Assembly (NCBI RefSeq): GCF_020524005.1
Contig: NZ_JAIVKK010000003.1
Location: forward strand, 248,001-312,000
Source: Microbulbifer aggregans
Lineage (GTDB): Bacteria; Pseudomonadota; Gammaproteobacteria; Pseudomonadales; Cellvibrionaceae
DNA: 64,000 nucleotides
Direction of reading: 5' to 3'
The position numbers and the translations under genes are program-made. The notes below the pieces were generated by a model. It worked only from the letters and a program-made list of their open reading frames with translations, searched no databases and was not told the DNA's origin. Positions 18,540 through 28,809 of the stretch are shown in pieces. Each line of letters starts with the position of its first letter. The first letter of the stretch is position 1.

Positions 18540-21500
18540 ATGGAAAGTCTCTTTCGCTTTGTTCTGAAGCGTCCAGCTGATCAAGGAGAGGACGAGCCTG
18601 CACGCATCTTGCTCGTTCAAAATACCGATTTCCAAGCTTCGCTTGCCAAAGCACAAGCTCAAAGCTCCGGCCATCGCGATGCGATGAAAAGCGTCGCCAA
18701 AACCTACATAGCTTCGTCGTCTTTTGTCGGCGACCAAGACATCGCCGGAATCGGTAAGGCCATTAGGGCCTTGAGCGCCGCACTCGATCAACTGGAAACC
18801 CAGGACACGCTGACCAACGCGCAAGTGAGCGATGCCGTGAAGACGGCCTTTGGACAGACCCCCATGGAATTCCGCGGCTCTGGTGTCCTCGACGCTCTCA
18901 TAACCGCGCTCAAGGACAGTTTAATTGCGATCAAACTCGTGCCCGAGGAGCATCAACGACCAATTCAGCATCTCGCAGATGGTCTTCGCGAGTTAGAGGT
19001 GATCGAGAAGCTTGCGGTGGATGGCGCGTTTCCGGCGACCGGCAAGGCCATGCGCGCCTTCCGTCGCAGAACCCTGCAGTTGCCGGGGGAGACCGGTCTA
19101 AAGTCGATCCTCTCGACGCGACAGCGCCAGCGCAAACTGGCTGAAGAGCAAAAGACTGAGGACGAAAAGCGGCGCAAGAAGGCAGAAACTAGTCTCAATC
19201 TCTATCGGCGCATCATGGCGGCTGTGGACGAGCTGACGGCACTTGGGACTGACAATATTAGGACGACTCCGCAAGAAGACCATGACGGGTTTGTGCTTCC
19301 GGACGCAGTGAGCCCAATCAACGTTTTGCTCGAAGACATGGAGATTCGGCGTAGTCTGACCAAACTCGATATCGAGCGTGCCGAGGTGCGGCGGCCCATC
19401 GAAGTACGGGGACGAGAGACCGAAAAAGAGATCCCCCAAGAAGTGCGGTTCCAACGCGAGGTCTTGCCAGCTGCTCGGACGCTGCTACGCGGTTCCCCTG
19501 CCTTCAAACTTGAGCCTCTAAAAAATATTGGGTTCAGGCTCAAAGAGAGTGCTGGCGAGCGACTGAGCAAGGACACTTTTGAAATCCTGATCGAGCGTAA
19601 TCTTCGGGTCACCGAGCATCCGCTCGATGAAATCGTTCGCGCGCTTAAAGCGGAGATTGTGGAACTCAGTAGCGAACTCGACACCGGGCTTGGCCGCGCG
19701 GTCAACCGCACGTTTAAACGCATCGGCACCAAGATGGTAATGATATCGACACCTCAGGCCAGCGTTTGGAATGAATTGGTAATTGGCAACGTGATGAAGC
19801 CTGAGTATTTAGCCTTCCCTGCCGATCTCAGGGTTCCAACGTCTCATGGCGATTTGGCGCCGGCCGGGGTCGCTGATCTGCTTGTCGTCAAACAGCAACT
19901 CATGCACTATGAGGGCGCCGATGTCGCCCATATTGAGAATGTGCTGAAGGGCGAGAACAAAGGACGAGAGCATACACGTCGCCGCGAAACCGAAGAGTTT
20001 ACGTTTGTCGAGACGGAGGTAACCACATCTGAAGAGCGAGAGCTTGAATCGACGACGCGCTTTGAGATGTCTCAGGAAACCAGCAAGACTCTCAAAGAAG
20101 ACGCTTCCTTGAAAGGCGGGCTGACCCTCTCGGGAAAATATGGGCCGACTGTTGAATTCTCGGCCTCGGCCGAGGCGTCCTTTTCCTCCAGCAAGGAGGA
20201 AGCCACCAAATCAGCATCACAGTTTTCACAAGATGTAACCGAACGCACTGCGACTAAAGTCACTGAGCGTGTGTTGGAGCGTGCGTCGCTTAAGGTCACC
20301 AACGAAGTTATCGAAAAAAATACCCACGGCATCGATAACACGACCGGAAGCGGGCACATCGCGGGCGTGTATCAATGGGTGAATAAGGTCTATCAAGCGC
20401 AGATGTTCAACTACGGCATCCGCATGATGTATGACTTCATGGTACCAGAGCCAGCGGCGTTTTTGATTACAGCGATGCAAAACGCGCATGCCAATGCGCT
20501 AGAGCTCGAAAAACCCACACCCTTCACGCTACGCCCCGACCAAATTCACGAAAGTAACTACACAGGTTGGGTACAGCAATATGGTGCCACGGACGTTGTG
20601 CCACCACCGGAGCTTTATCTCACCAAATCGCACGACCACAATGCCAATTCCGAAAATGAAGACGTCGAGTTCTCTCATTCGGCTCAGATTGCCATTGATG
20701 ACGGGTATAGCGCGATCCACGCGACCGTCGGCTGCGTCCGCACAATCTGGGACAAAAAGGCCATTGTTGATGTGATTGTGGGATCGCAGGCGCACCGCTT
20801 CCTGGAAGACAATGGCTGGGTGTGGAGCACGTCTCTGAACGACGAAACCGGCAGCCTGCCCATAGCCCTTGTCACCGATTTGGTGGGCGATATGGCGATG
20901 GCCATCGAGATAAAGTGTCGTCGCACACACCGCGCCTACAAGGCCTGGCAAATCGATACCCACGCCAAGCTGACCACGGCATTCCGGGCTCGGATGGCAG
21001 AATACGAGGAAGAGCTGAAAGCTCTGGAGGTTCAGGCTGGTGTTGAGATTGAGGGCCTCAACCCCTCGCTCAATATGGAGCTCATGAAGGACGAGCTTAA
21101 GAAGCACTGCATCTCAATCTTGACCGAACAGCATTTCGACTTGTTTGATGCCATTGATGTGGGCGGTTATGGGGTCGAGCAGGTCGATCTCTTCCAGAAT
21201 GAAGCGGAAGGACCCTACGTTCGGTTTTTCGAACAAGCCTTTGAGTGGGAACAGATGACCTGGCTCACCTACCCCTATTTCTGGGGGCGGAAAAGTCAAT
21301 GGCGTGATCGCCTCGCCTACGACGATCCCGATCCGATTTTCAACCAGTTCTTGAAATCGGGCTATTGCCGGGCAGTGGTTCCGGTGCGCCCAGGGTTTGA
21401 AGGCGCCATTGATCATTTCATGACCTTTGGCGAAATCTGGAACGGTGGTCCGCTGCCGACGATTTCCAACCCGCACTATTTGCCGATCGCGGAAGAAATC

Positions 21501-21650
21501 GCCGAGCGCCTTGACCGACCAGGAGAAGAAGTCCCGCAAGGTGATCCATGGACGATCCGCATCCCAACGACGCTAGTCCATCTACGAGCGGACGACAAGC
21601 TGCCGGTGTGGACACAGGATCCGGCAACAGGCGAGTGGGTGGCGTCGTGA
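18540..21650 (+). CDS. Large protein of unknown family, partner of Het-C-like protein
   Basis: No family recognised for this 1036-aa protein. It has no signal peptide or clear transmembrane helix. A charged coiled-coil-like stretch lies at about 198-225 (RQRKLAEEQKTEDEKRRKKA). Residues about 483-602 are rich in Ser/Thr/Glu with alternating polar and nonpolar positions (TFVETEVTT; LTLSGKYGPTVEFSASAEAS), a texture seen in beta-hairpin pore-forming proteins of the aerolysin type; this is a resemblance, not a match. The C-terminal third is Trp/Tyr-rich (EWEQMTWLTYPYFWGRKSQW). A Het-C-like gene follows after 29 bases in the same direction, so the two form an operon. Base composition is richer in GC than the left arm (about 50% against 42% in sampled lines) and the pair is bracketed by IS relics, suggesting acquisition from elsewhere. 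Confidence 0.8.
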   Translation: MESLFRFVLKRPADQGEDEPARILLVQNTDFQASLAKAQAQSSGHRDAMKSVAKTYIASSSFVGDQDIAGIGKAIRALSAALDQLETQDTLTNAQVSDAVKTAFGQTPMEFRGSGVLDALITALKDSLIAIKLVPEEHQRPIQHLADGLRELEVIEKLAVDGAFPATGKAMRAFRRRTLQLPGETGLKSILSTRQRQRKLAEEQKTEDEKRRKKAETSLNLYRRIMAAVDELTALGTDNIRTTPQEDHDGFVLPDAVSPINVLLEDMEIRRSLTKLDIERAEVRRPIEVRGRETEKEIPQEVRFQREVLPAARTLLRGSPAFKLEPLKNIGFRLKESAGERLSKDTFEILIERNLRVTEHPLDEIVRALKAEIVELSSELDTGLGRAVNRTFKRIGTKMVMISTPQASVWNELVIGNVMKPEYLAFPADLRVPTSHGDLAPAGVADLLVVKQQLMHYEGADVAHIENVLKGENKGREHTRRRETEEFTFVETEVTTSEERELESTTRFEMSQETSKTLKEDASLKGGLTLSGKYGPTVEFSASAEASFSSSKEEATKSASQFSQDVTERTATKVTERVLERASLKVTNEVIEKNTHGIDNTTGSGHIAGVYQWVNKVYQAQMFNYGIRMMYDFMVPEPAAFLITAMQNAHANALELEKPTPFTLRPDQIHESNYTGWVQQYGATDVVPPPELYLTKSHDHNANSENEDVEFSHSAQIAIDDGYSAIHATVGCVRTIWDKKAIVDVIVGSQAHRFLEDNGWVWSTSLNDETGSLPIALVTDLVGDMAMAIEIKCRRTHRAYKAWQIDTHAKLTTAFRARMAEYEEELKALEVQAGVEIEGLNPSLNMELMKDELKKHCISILTEQHFDLFDAIDVGGYGVEQVDLFQNEAEGPYVRFFEQAFEWEQMTWLTYPYFWGRKSQWRDRLAYDDPDPIFNQFLKSGYCRAVVPVRPGFEGAIDHFMTFGEIWNGGPLPTISNPHYLPIAEEIAERLDRPGEEVPQGDPWTIRIPTTLVHLRADDKLPVWTQDPATGEWVAS

Positions 21651-21679
21651 TCTTCCTCAGTTTCGGAAGGTAGCCGCCT

Positions 21680-24055
21680 ATGGGTGATATAGCACGCCAC
21701 CGCAACATCTATTTCAATACGCGGGATACGATTCCTCGGCGGCTGCTCGATCGCGCTTCGATCCGCCATGAGGACCTGACCTATATCGAGTATGGAAATT
21801 TCTTAACCGATGTCTCGCAGTTTCGGGATCCGGTTTGGTACATCATCGCCAAACGCACGATTTGGAAAGAGAATGTCTTGCCGGGCACCGGCGAGATTGC
21901 CACGCCAGCACAGATCGCGTTAGCGGCTCTAGGCGGGATCGGCGCCGTAGCGTCTCAATCGCTTGGCAAGTCCAAAATTGCCGCCGCCAATGCAATTGGA
22001 GGTGTACTAGGTGCAGCGTTTTCACCGCAGTTTCTAGCAGAGCTATTGGATCTCGACGACTGGCTGAATCAAATGCTTGGAGTTCCTTTGATTGAGCCAG
22101 AGGAGCGACGCCGGACAAACGAAGAGTTTGGGTTTGTGGGAGAATTTTTCCGGCATTTCATCGAAGGCATCACCTTAATTGTGTTCTCCGACGAAGCGAC
22201 CGAGGATCTTCCTGGTACCTGGGGGCAGATTGATCCCATTTCTGCGTCGCGGGTGTCTGAGATCTACACGCGATTTTTTACTCAGTATTACCCACACGAG
22301 CACACCGATCAGCCGCCCTATGTCTGGGATGCGAGCAAGCGACCTCAAGTGAAAAAATGGTATGGTGTGAGCCGCCGGCAAAAGACGCTTACAAACGAGA
22401 GCGGAATAATGGCGGCGGTAGACAACTCTTATATCCCCTATCTTTCAGATGGGTTGAGCGATCTTGAAGCGGCGTGGCGAAAGCTCAAGCCATCGGAAAC
22501 TGACGCGCGGCAGATCTTGTTAGTGCGCCTGGGTAAAATCCTGCACGGTGTGGAGGATTGGTTCTTTCATTCTAACGTCGTCGAGCTGAACCGCCTAGTT
22601 ACCCACACTCCGCAGAAGCAGGACGCAGAAACTAACGAAGCCTTTGTGCGCCGTTTTGTTTTAAATGTGCTTGAGTTAGAAGAACTTAAACGGAAAGCCA
22701 CTCCACGGAGAGAGCCAGCACCTACCGATAGCGAACGCAAGGTGGAGTTCCAACGGCGCCTCTTTCGGCGTCTACATTACCCTGTGTACGACCCAGGCAC
22801 GCGAGAACACAGCGGCGGAACCCCCTCGAAGAAGCCCGCGACCTTAAACCTTGAGATGGCTTACCCGGCGTTTCCCTCTCAGCAGGACACAGCCCACACG
22901 CTATTGGGGGCTTTGGAAAACCTTGAAGCCAAATTCCACCGCTCGGACTCGGGCTCTGAGGAAGATAGTGGAAAAGGTAACCCGCTGCCGAGCGCAGTTG
23001 CCTGCGCGGTGCAAAAATTTATCGCAAGCTCACCTGGGGGTCGGGAACTATACCGCAAGGCCGCCCAAGAGCGTGGTGTCACTGTTCCTCACGACCTCAA
23101 AAACGGGGTACAACTCGCTGCCTTTGCAGCAACGGTCGATCGCGAAAAGGCAAAATTGATTGGCAAAGATGTACTCCGGGAATGGATGCCTCTTGTGTTA
23201 ACGCTGATGTTTGAAGACGAGCGTGAGCGCTTAGCTGCGAACGTCCCACCGCTTCTATGGCCGCTCGCCTCTGGCGCAAAACCGCCGGAACAGGATGATG
23301 ATGCGGAAATGGACGCTCAGCTGCAACGGCACGAAAAGGCACTCCAATCAACCAAGCAACACAATGGGAAGGTTGAGAGCGGATACAAGGTTGGCATGAG
23401 ATTCTTACAGGAGTGCGGGATGATTGGCCCCGCTAGCCGACAGGCCATGGACAAGGCCTTTGAGGTCGATGCAGTTTCAGAAAAATCCAACAAATATGCC
23501 CCAGGTGCCGGAGGGCTTCTGATGCAGTTTGCGGTGAAGCTTCAGAAAGAGCGGGATGAAAGTGACAAAAAGATCACCGCATTCAACAAAATGGGCCGAA
23601 TCTTCGACAACATCACGCAAAATGGCGCAAACGACGAAATCATTGGGTCGCATTCCTTGATGTCAAAGGACACGGTGGACGCCTCTCCTTTCTTCGACGA
23701 TGCGAGGGTGATGGCGAGTGTAGCCTCGCTTTCCGTCCTGCACATATTTCTTGACGAGGTTAGCTCGCCCTCAAAAGGCACCGTGGTCGATTGGCTCAAA
23801 GTGTTGCGTCACCTCATCCGATTTCCACGCTCAACGCCAGGATGGGAACAAAAGGCGCTGGCGCATTTCAAAAAGACCGGGAAGCCTCCAAAGTTCAACG
23901 ATATTCCCGATCTTGAACGCCTCGGCAAAGGCGCGCGAATACCCGCAAGCGCGCTAAAATATCGCAAAGAGAAGGTAAAACAGCGCGCCGTGGATGCTAA
24001 AGGTTTGGAAGTCCAATACATTCTGCTGGAACGCATTGTCGCCAATTTTAAGTGA
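21680..24055 (+). CDS. Het-C-like protein
   Basis: The 791-aa protein carries two signatures of the Het-C family, known from fungal heterokaryon incompatibility and from bacterial relatives thought to attack membranes: YIEYGNFLTDVSQFRDP (about 35-51, compare GNWLRDYSQ in the family) and GKILHGVEDWFFHSNVVEL (about 283-303, the His/Asp/His-Ser-Asn metal-like motif). Between them, about 74-125, is a Gly/Ala-rich hydrophobic stretch (ALAALGGIGAVASQSLGKSK) that could insert into a membrane. The remainder is hydrophilic and helical. ggaagg sits 8 bases before the ATG, 29 bases after the 1036-aa gene. Family assignment is by motif; a membrane-damaging role is inferred. No immunity gene is evident. 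Confidence 0.72.
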   Translation: MGDIARHRNIYFNTRDTIPRRLLDRASIRHEDLTYIEYGNFLTDVSQFRDPVWYIIAKRTIWKENVLPGTGEIATPAQIALAALGGIGAVASQSLGKSKIAAANAIGGVLGAAFSPQFLAELLDLDDWLNQMLGVPLIEPEERRRTNEEFGFVGEFFRHFIEGITLIVFSDEATEDLPGTWGQIDPISASRVSEIYTRFFTQYYPHEHTDQPPYVWDASKRPQVKKWYGVSRRQKTLTNESGIMAAVDNSYIPYLSDGLSDLEAAWRKLKPSETDARQILLVRLGKILHGVEDWFFHSNVVELNRLVTHTPQKQDAETNEAFVRRFVLNVLELEELKRKATPRREPAPTDSERKVEFQRRLFRRLHYPVYDPGTREHSGGTPSKKPATLNLEMAYPAFPSQQDTAHTLLGALENLEAKFHRSDSGSEEDSGKGNPLPSAVACAVQKFIASSPGGRELYRKAAQERGVTVPHDLKNGVQLAAFAATVDREKAKLIGKDVLREWMPLVLTLMFEDERERLAANVPPLLWPLASGAKPPEQDDDAEMDAQLQRHEKALQSTKQHNGKVESGYKVGMRFLQECGMIGPASRQAMDKAFEVDAVSEKSNKYAPGAGGLLMQFAVKLQKERDESDKKITAFNKMGRIFDNITQNGANDEIIGSHSLMSKDTVDASPFFDDARVMASVASLSVLHIFLDEVSSPSKGTVVDWLKVLRHLIRFPRSTPGWEQKALAHFKKTGKPPKFNDIPDLERLGKGARIPASALKYRKEKVKQRAVDAKGLEVQYILLERIVANFK

Positions 24056-24697
24056 ACTGATGCCTCGCCGCATGATCTCGAGATTGAAAGCCGTGCGAAC
24101 GGCAGATGCTAGATGAAAGTTCAATTAAGTGAGCGTTCTTGATGGTGTTTCCGCTGTAAGACCCCTATGGCCCGACTAAGCTTTTTCCGGTCGAATAGCG
24201 TAATTGGTATGTCCGCTTCGTCTTTCAAAGCTTCATTGGCGCCTGTGGGTTCGCTGAAACGAACATGGTCGGCGATGACAATATCTGTCGCAAACAACTC
24301 TTTTCAGACTTAGCAAAAATCAGGGAACAGTTGCGTCAACTCCCTTGTCTGCCTGTACTCGCACCAGACAATCCCGTCGTCGCATGGGACGAGTCCGTAA
24401 GCGGCCGGTTGATCAGATCGAAACCGGACAAGGTGGTCGCCGGCGAGAGCTGTACGGGGGAGCAGGCGGACAAGGACGACCGGTAATCAGAGTCGCTCAT
24501 GTAAATCTCAATAAATTGACGGGTAGCCTCCTGTCATCGAGAGGTGGATTGAGGAAACTGCCCGACGTTTAACTGGTCCGGATGTTCTCTTGAGCCCCAA
24601 ATAAAGTGGTGCAGTTACTTAGTAACCCTCCTTTCCACACCACTTCAGTTATTCTGATAATTACCTCGATTTACATTCCAAAATAGAGAGGTACAAA
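24056..24697. other. Spacer with a gene remnant
   Basis: Apart from the minus-strand remnant at 24,121-24,303, no coding frame in this stretch has convincing character; the overlapping plus-strand frames at 24,265-24,572 look like noise. Confidence 0.45.
24121..24303 (-). pseudogene. Remnant 3' end of an unidentified gene
   Basis: A minus-strand frame of about 60 codons with good coding character (DIVIADHVRFSEPTGANEAL, then DIPITLFDRKKLSRAIGVLQ) ends at a TGA but is cut upstream by a stop at 24,304-24,306, with no ATG. It looks like the tail of a degraded gene; the family is not recognised. Confidence 0.4.
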
Positions 24698-24904
24698 TTG
24701 GAACACTATAATCTAACTATCGAATCAGTATTTAACGAGCTCAGCATTAGGTGCCAGCATGTTTGGAACCTGATTCGCCATGGGAAGCTTAAAGTATTTA
24801 AAGTGGGACGTCGTATGAGGATTAGTCGAGGGGAAATTAACCATTTCATAGCGAAAAATGTGATTGTTCCTAAAAAGCGCTCATCTAATTCTAGTTCTTC
24901 ATAA
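24698..24904 (+). CDS. Small excisionase-type helix-turn-helix protein
   Basis: The 68-aa protein matches the MerR/excisionase HTH pattern (IRCQHVWNLIRHGKLKVFKV, GRRMRISRGEINHFI) with a basic, Ser-rich tail. Such proteins help excision or regulate mobile elements. It sits inside the IS-bracketed segment, just before copy 2, preceded by agagag. Confidence 0.65.
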   Translation: MEHYNLTIESVFNELSIRCQHVWNLIRHGKLKVFKVGRRMRISRGEINHFIAKNVIVPKKRSSNSSSS

Positions 24905-24919
24905 TCTGTAAAAACTGTC

Positions 24920-25640
<721 letters not shown>

Positions 25641-25724
25641 TACATGGCTCCAAACACAAGGCTACGACTCAGAGTCCCAGGATTGGGAGGGCACCTACCC
25701 CTCCCCTCTCGGACTTTAAAATAT

Positions 25725-26153
25725 CTACCAGCTATGGGGACCATGATGATTATGGTGGTGAAACGTCTGATCCGTACCGTAAGGGTTCCCTGCTACATCA
25801 ATACCGCCGATACCGCCCTGCATAGGTAGACCAGTTGCGGGATTAATTTGCGGTGTAGCACTCGACTGTGTCGCCTTATACATTCTTCTTCGGCGCTGCG
25901 CAGGCTGCCGATATTGAACAGTCGTAGGTTTTTTACCTACAAGGAGTCCCACGACATCAAGGAGGACAACTCCAAACATCAAGGCAGCAAGCGGAGGAAG
26001 AAATGTACTCAAACCAGACAGTACCAGCACAATCCCCGCGACACCGCACAATATTGAGAACCAACGAGCTCGGCGAGACTCATTTTTATTGAGCGCGTAG
26101 AAACTAAAACAAAGTGACAGGTGAAAACCCAGCAGTAATAAAATGACGTCCAT
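25725..26153 (-). CDS. Small membrane protein with Gly-rich, His-rich tail
   Basis: The 142-aa protein has an N-terminal hydrophobic helix (DVILLLLGFHLSLCFSFYAL) and two more close together (about 32-75: WFSILCGVAGIVLVLSGLST; LAALMFGVVLLDVVGLLVG). A basic linker (QRRRR) leads to a C-terminal motif INPATGLPMQGGIGGIDVAG and a His cluster FHHHNHHGPHSW. NPATGLPM..GG tails recur on short membrane proteins, but I know no function. The start at MDVIL avoids 8 charged residues of the longer frame. Confidence 0.55.
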   Translation of the reverse strand: MDVILLLLGFHLSLCFSFYALNKNESRRARWFSILCGVAGIVLVLSGLSTFLPPLAALMFGVVLLDVVGLLVGKKPTTVQYRQPAQRRRRMYKATQSSATPQINPATGLPMQGGIGGIDVAGNPYGTDQTFHHHNHHGPHSW

Positions 26154-26320
26154 TTCTTCATTCCTCCATTCTGACAATCTGCCCTAAAGACAAACATAAC
26201 CGAGGGAATCGTACTCGCACAACTGACACCTAGGTAATGGAGATTAATATAACTGCTTAAAGTCCCGCAGACGCAGATTTACCTGCCAGCATTCCTCACT
26301 AAATATGCTAAGCCAAAGTG

Positions 26321-26563
26321 TCAGCGAGGCTTACTAGAGTCGGAAATCCTTTTCACTTTTCTGTCTTCGATATCCTGCAGTAGCTCCTGATACTCTACCT
26401 CTAGCCTTTTAGATTCACTTTTACGAAACTCTCTCGCATCGCTCTCCACCTTGGTCAGCACCTTTTCTAACTCAGACATTCCACGCGTCAAAGCGACTAG
26501 AAGTGCGTTTAATAGGCGGAAGAATCCACGAATCGCAGCCCATACATTTCTGAAGAAACTCAC
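26321..26563 (-). CDS. 80-aa protein at the end of the defence operon
   Basis: The protein has an amphipathic aromatic-rich N-terminal helix (FFRNVWAAIRGFFRLLNALL, possibly membrane-associated) and a charged coiled-coil C-terminal half (SKRLEVEYQELLQDIEDRKV). It overlaps the UvrD-type gene by 4 bases, so it is translationally coupled and very probably part of the system. Function unknown. Confidence 0.65.
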   Translation of the reverse strand: MSFFRNVWAAIRGFFRLLNALLVALTRGMSELEKVLTKVESDAREFRKSESKRLEVEYQELLQDIEDRKVKRISDSSKPR

Positions 26564-28809
26564 GCCTCAACCTCACTATCAGCTTTATCCAGGTTCAAGT
26601 ATGGGCTTGGTTTACCATGTGCTGAAATGTAGAGTTTCTTAATCGCTCGGGTAGCCGCCACGTGAAGCAGCGCCCGCTCGTTAAGGTCGAGCTGTCGCAT
26701 TTCGACAGGATCATCAGATGAGCTGGTGGCGTATTTGAGCGGTATAACTCCGTCGTTTGCCCCCAGGATAAACACGTAGCGGAACTCCAATCCTTTTACG
26801 CGGTGCATCGTAGCTGCCCGTACACCCTCTACATTGCGATTGTCATTCTGCTGCTTCAGTACCAGCGAAGTAATGCCTTCTCGTTTAAGCGCCTCTACAA
26901 ACTGGTCGCGAATACGTACAGTGCGCGCGGTTATACAGATATCCTGAGAAGCAACCCCTGATTCCGTCAATGCTTTTATCTTCTCGACTAGAGCCGCACT
27001 TTCAGAGGAAAAATCCTTATACCCCTGAACATCAGGAACTGCCCCCTGTATCAGAGAGCGGTAATCATTGGAGGTATCATCGTTACCGTCCAGATCGTCT
27101 ACTGGTATGTTTTCCAATACAGAGGTCGCGAAACGGCGGGTTTGCTCGGTTGTGCGGTAGTTGATTCGCAGCTTACGGCTCCTTCCTACAATACGGATTC
27201 CGCATTTTCCCATTACCGCTTTTCTGCGATAGATGCGCTGGTGACCATCCCCTACGACGAAGATGTCGTCCTCCTGCTCTGGCACCAATTGCCTTATAAG
27301 AGTCAGGGCTTCGGGGCCCATATCCTGAGCCTCGTCCACGACGACAGAACGGTAAGGAAGATAGACATCAGATGAGGTCAGAATTTCTGCAGCATCCAGC
27401 GTTGCATCTTCGAAGGTGCGCAGCCCCTGGCGTTGCAGTCTTGCACGCACTTCCTCAAACACACCCCAAATATCGGCCCGTTGCTTTCTACTTAGTGCTA
27501 CACCACGGCCAGTGCGACTCGCCTTGAAGTATTCCATCTTGGTGGATACTCGCTGAGGAAGGATGACACGCTCCCACTCCTCTCGGTAGAAGGATTCAGG
27601 CAAACCCAGGCTCGCCTCAGAGAGCTGCAGTGCTTCCTTCCAAATCTTCTTATATTCGCTGTCTCGACTTCCATAGCGATTGGAATCCATGTACACGATG
27701 TCTGATGGGTATTTCTGCTTCTTTAAGAACTCATTTACCCAGCGGTCTATGTGTTTGACTTCGATCCGCTGCATTTCCTCTGCAGAGCAGATCTTCTTCA
27801 GGTTCGCCTCGATATCCGTTGCCAAATTGGCAGTGAATGTTGTGAATAGGATCTTCTCATCTTTGCTCTGAAGTACATTCTTGACGAGCCATTTAGCACG
27901 GTGCATCGCCACTACAGTTTTACCGGTACCTGCCCCTCCCAAGACGCGGACGGGCCCATTCCAATTGCGATTGACTAGCCGGGATTGAGATGGATGCAAG
28001 AACACACGCCAGCGCTCCAGAGGAGCCTCTAGCATTTCGATGAGCTCCAGTTCATCTTCGACAACATGGAAGCTGCGCTGGCTTTCGGGGCGATCGAGGG
28101 CCGCGGCGATATCGTTCGTGTCGATGGCATCGCTACTCTGCCGAATATATTCACGCTCGATTTCCTGCCAAGGGGTTCCAGCCGCTAACAAATAGAGCGC
28201 TTCGAAGGCCTCAACCGGCAAGCGATCCTCAATTTGTTCCAACTCTTCTTCAGATCGAACAACCTGTACCAAAGGCAGTAGCTCTGTGGGCACCCCCACC
28301 TTGAGACGCTGCTCATCAGAGAGTGCCATCAGATACTGATTTTGCACCGGTTTTGTCACTTCCGGCTGAACTTCCAGCGCAGGTTCTGGTACCGAAGGCT
28401 GTTGAGCTTCGACTGTACTCTCGTAGGCAGCTACGGGTTCTGGCTCAGCCGGTTCAGAGATAACCTCGGTACTCGTGGCAAAGATCTGCAGTGACCCCGT
28501 ATTGGGGTTAATTTCGCACTTATGCCGGCGCGCCCAATCATAGGCGTCGTCGTGTTTATCCACCCATAACAACAGGAACACATTCCCTGTATCAGGTTTC
28601 AGGATGATACCGCGGTAGTTCTTGTCGATTCTTACGGACCGGTAGTTGCCATCTTTCGCATCGTTGATGGTCTCGTAGTTGATCCCCGGAGACTGAGGGT
28701 CCTGACGGAATTTGGTCACAAATTCCATGACTTTCTTTTGAGCATTCTTTGGAACTTTGCTGAATGCCAGCATGAAGTCCTGAGAAATCGCTACTTTCAC
28801 CTTACTCAT
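26560..28809 (-). CDS. UvrD-like helicase with N-terminal RelE-like domain
   Basis: The 749-aa protein starts with a RelE/ParE-toxin-like fold (about 1-110: FMLAFSKVPKNAQKKVMEFV, GNYRSVRIDKNYRGII, VFLLLWVDKHDDAYDWARRH). A low-complexity Pro/Glu linker (about 118-160) leads to an SF1 UvrD/PcrA helicase: Walker A GGAGTGKTVVAMHR (about 290), VVDEAQDMGPEAL, GDGHQRIY, LRINYRTTEQTRRFA and TMHRVKGLEFRYVF. It would unwind DNA 3'-5'. Overlaps the helicase gene before and the small gene after by 4 bases each, so it is an integral operon member. The RelE part may bind a partner or act as a nuclease. Confidence 0.85.
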   Translation of the reverse strand: MSKVKVAISQDFMLAFSKVPKNAQKKVMEFVTKFRQDPQSPGINYETINDAKDGNYRSVRIDKNYRGIILKPDTGNVFLLLWVDKHDDAYDWARRHKCEINPNTGSLQIFATSTEVISEPAEPEPVAAYESTVEAQQPSVPEPALEVQPEVTKPVQNQYLMALSDEQRLKVGVPTELLPLVQVVRSEEELEQIEDRLPVEAFEALYLLAAGTPWQEIEREYIRQSSDAIDTNDIAAALDRPESQRSFHVVEDELELIEMLEAPLERWRVFLHPSQSRLVNRNWNGPVRVLGGAGTGKTVVAMHRAKWLVKNVLQSKDEKILFTTFTANLATDIEANLKKICSAEEMQRIEVKHIDRWVNEFLKKQKYPSDIVYMDSNRYGSRDSEYKKIWKEALQLSEASLGLPESFYREEWERVILPQRVSTKMEYFKASRTGRGVALSRKQRADIWGVFEEVRARLQRQGLRTFEDATLDAAEILTSSDVYLPYRSVVVDEAQDMGPEALTLIRQLVPEQEDDIFVVGDGHQRIYRRKAVMGKCGIRIVGRSRKLRINYRTTEQTRRFATSVLENIPVDDLDGNDDTSNDYRSLIQGAVPDVQGYKDFSSESAALVEKIKALTESGVASQDICITARTVRIRDQFVEALKREGITSLVLKQQNDNRNVEGVRAATMHRVKGLEFRYVFILGANDGVIPLKYATSSSDDPVEMRQLDLNERALLHVAATRAIKKLYISAHGKPSPYLNLDKADSEVEA

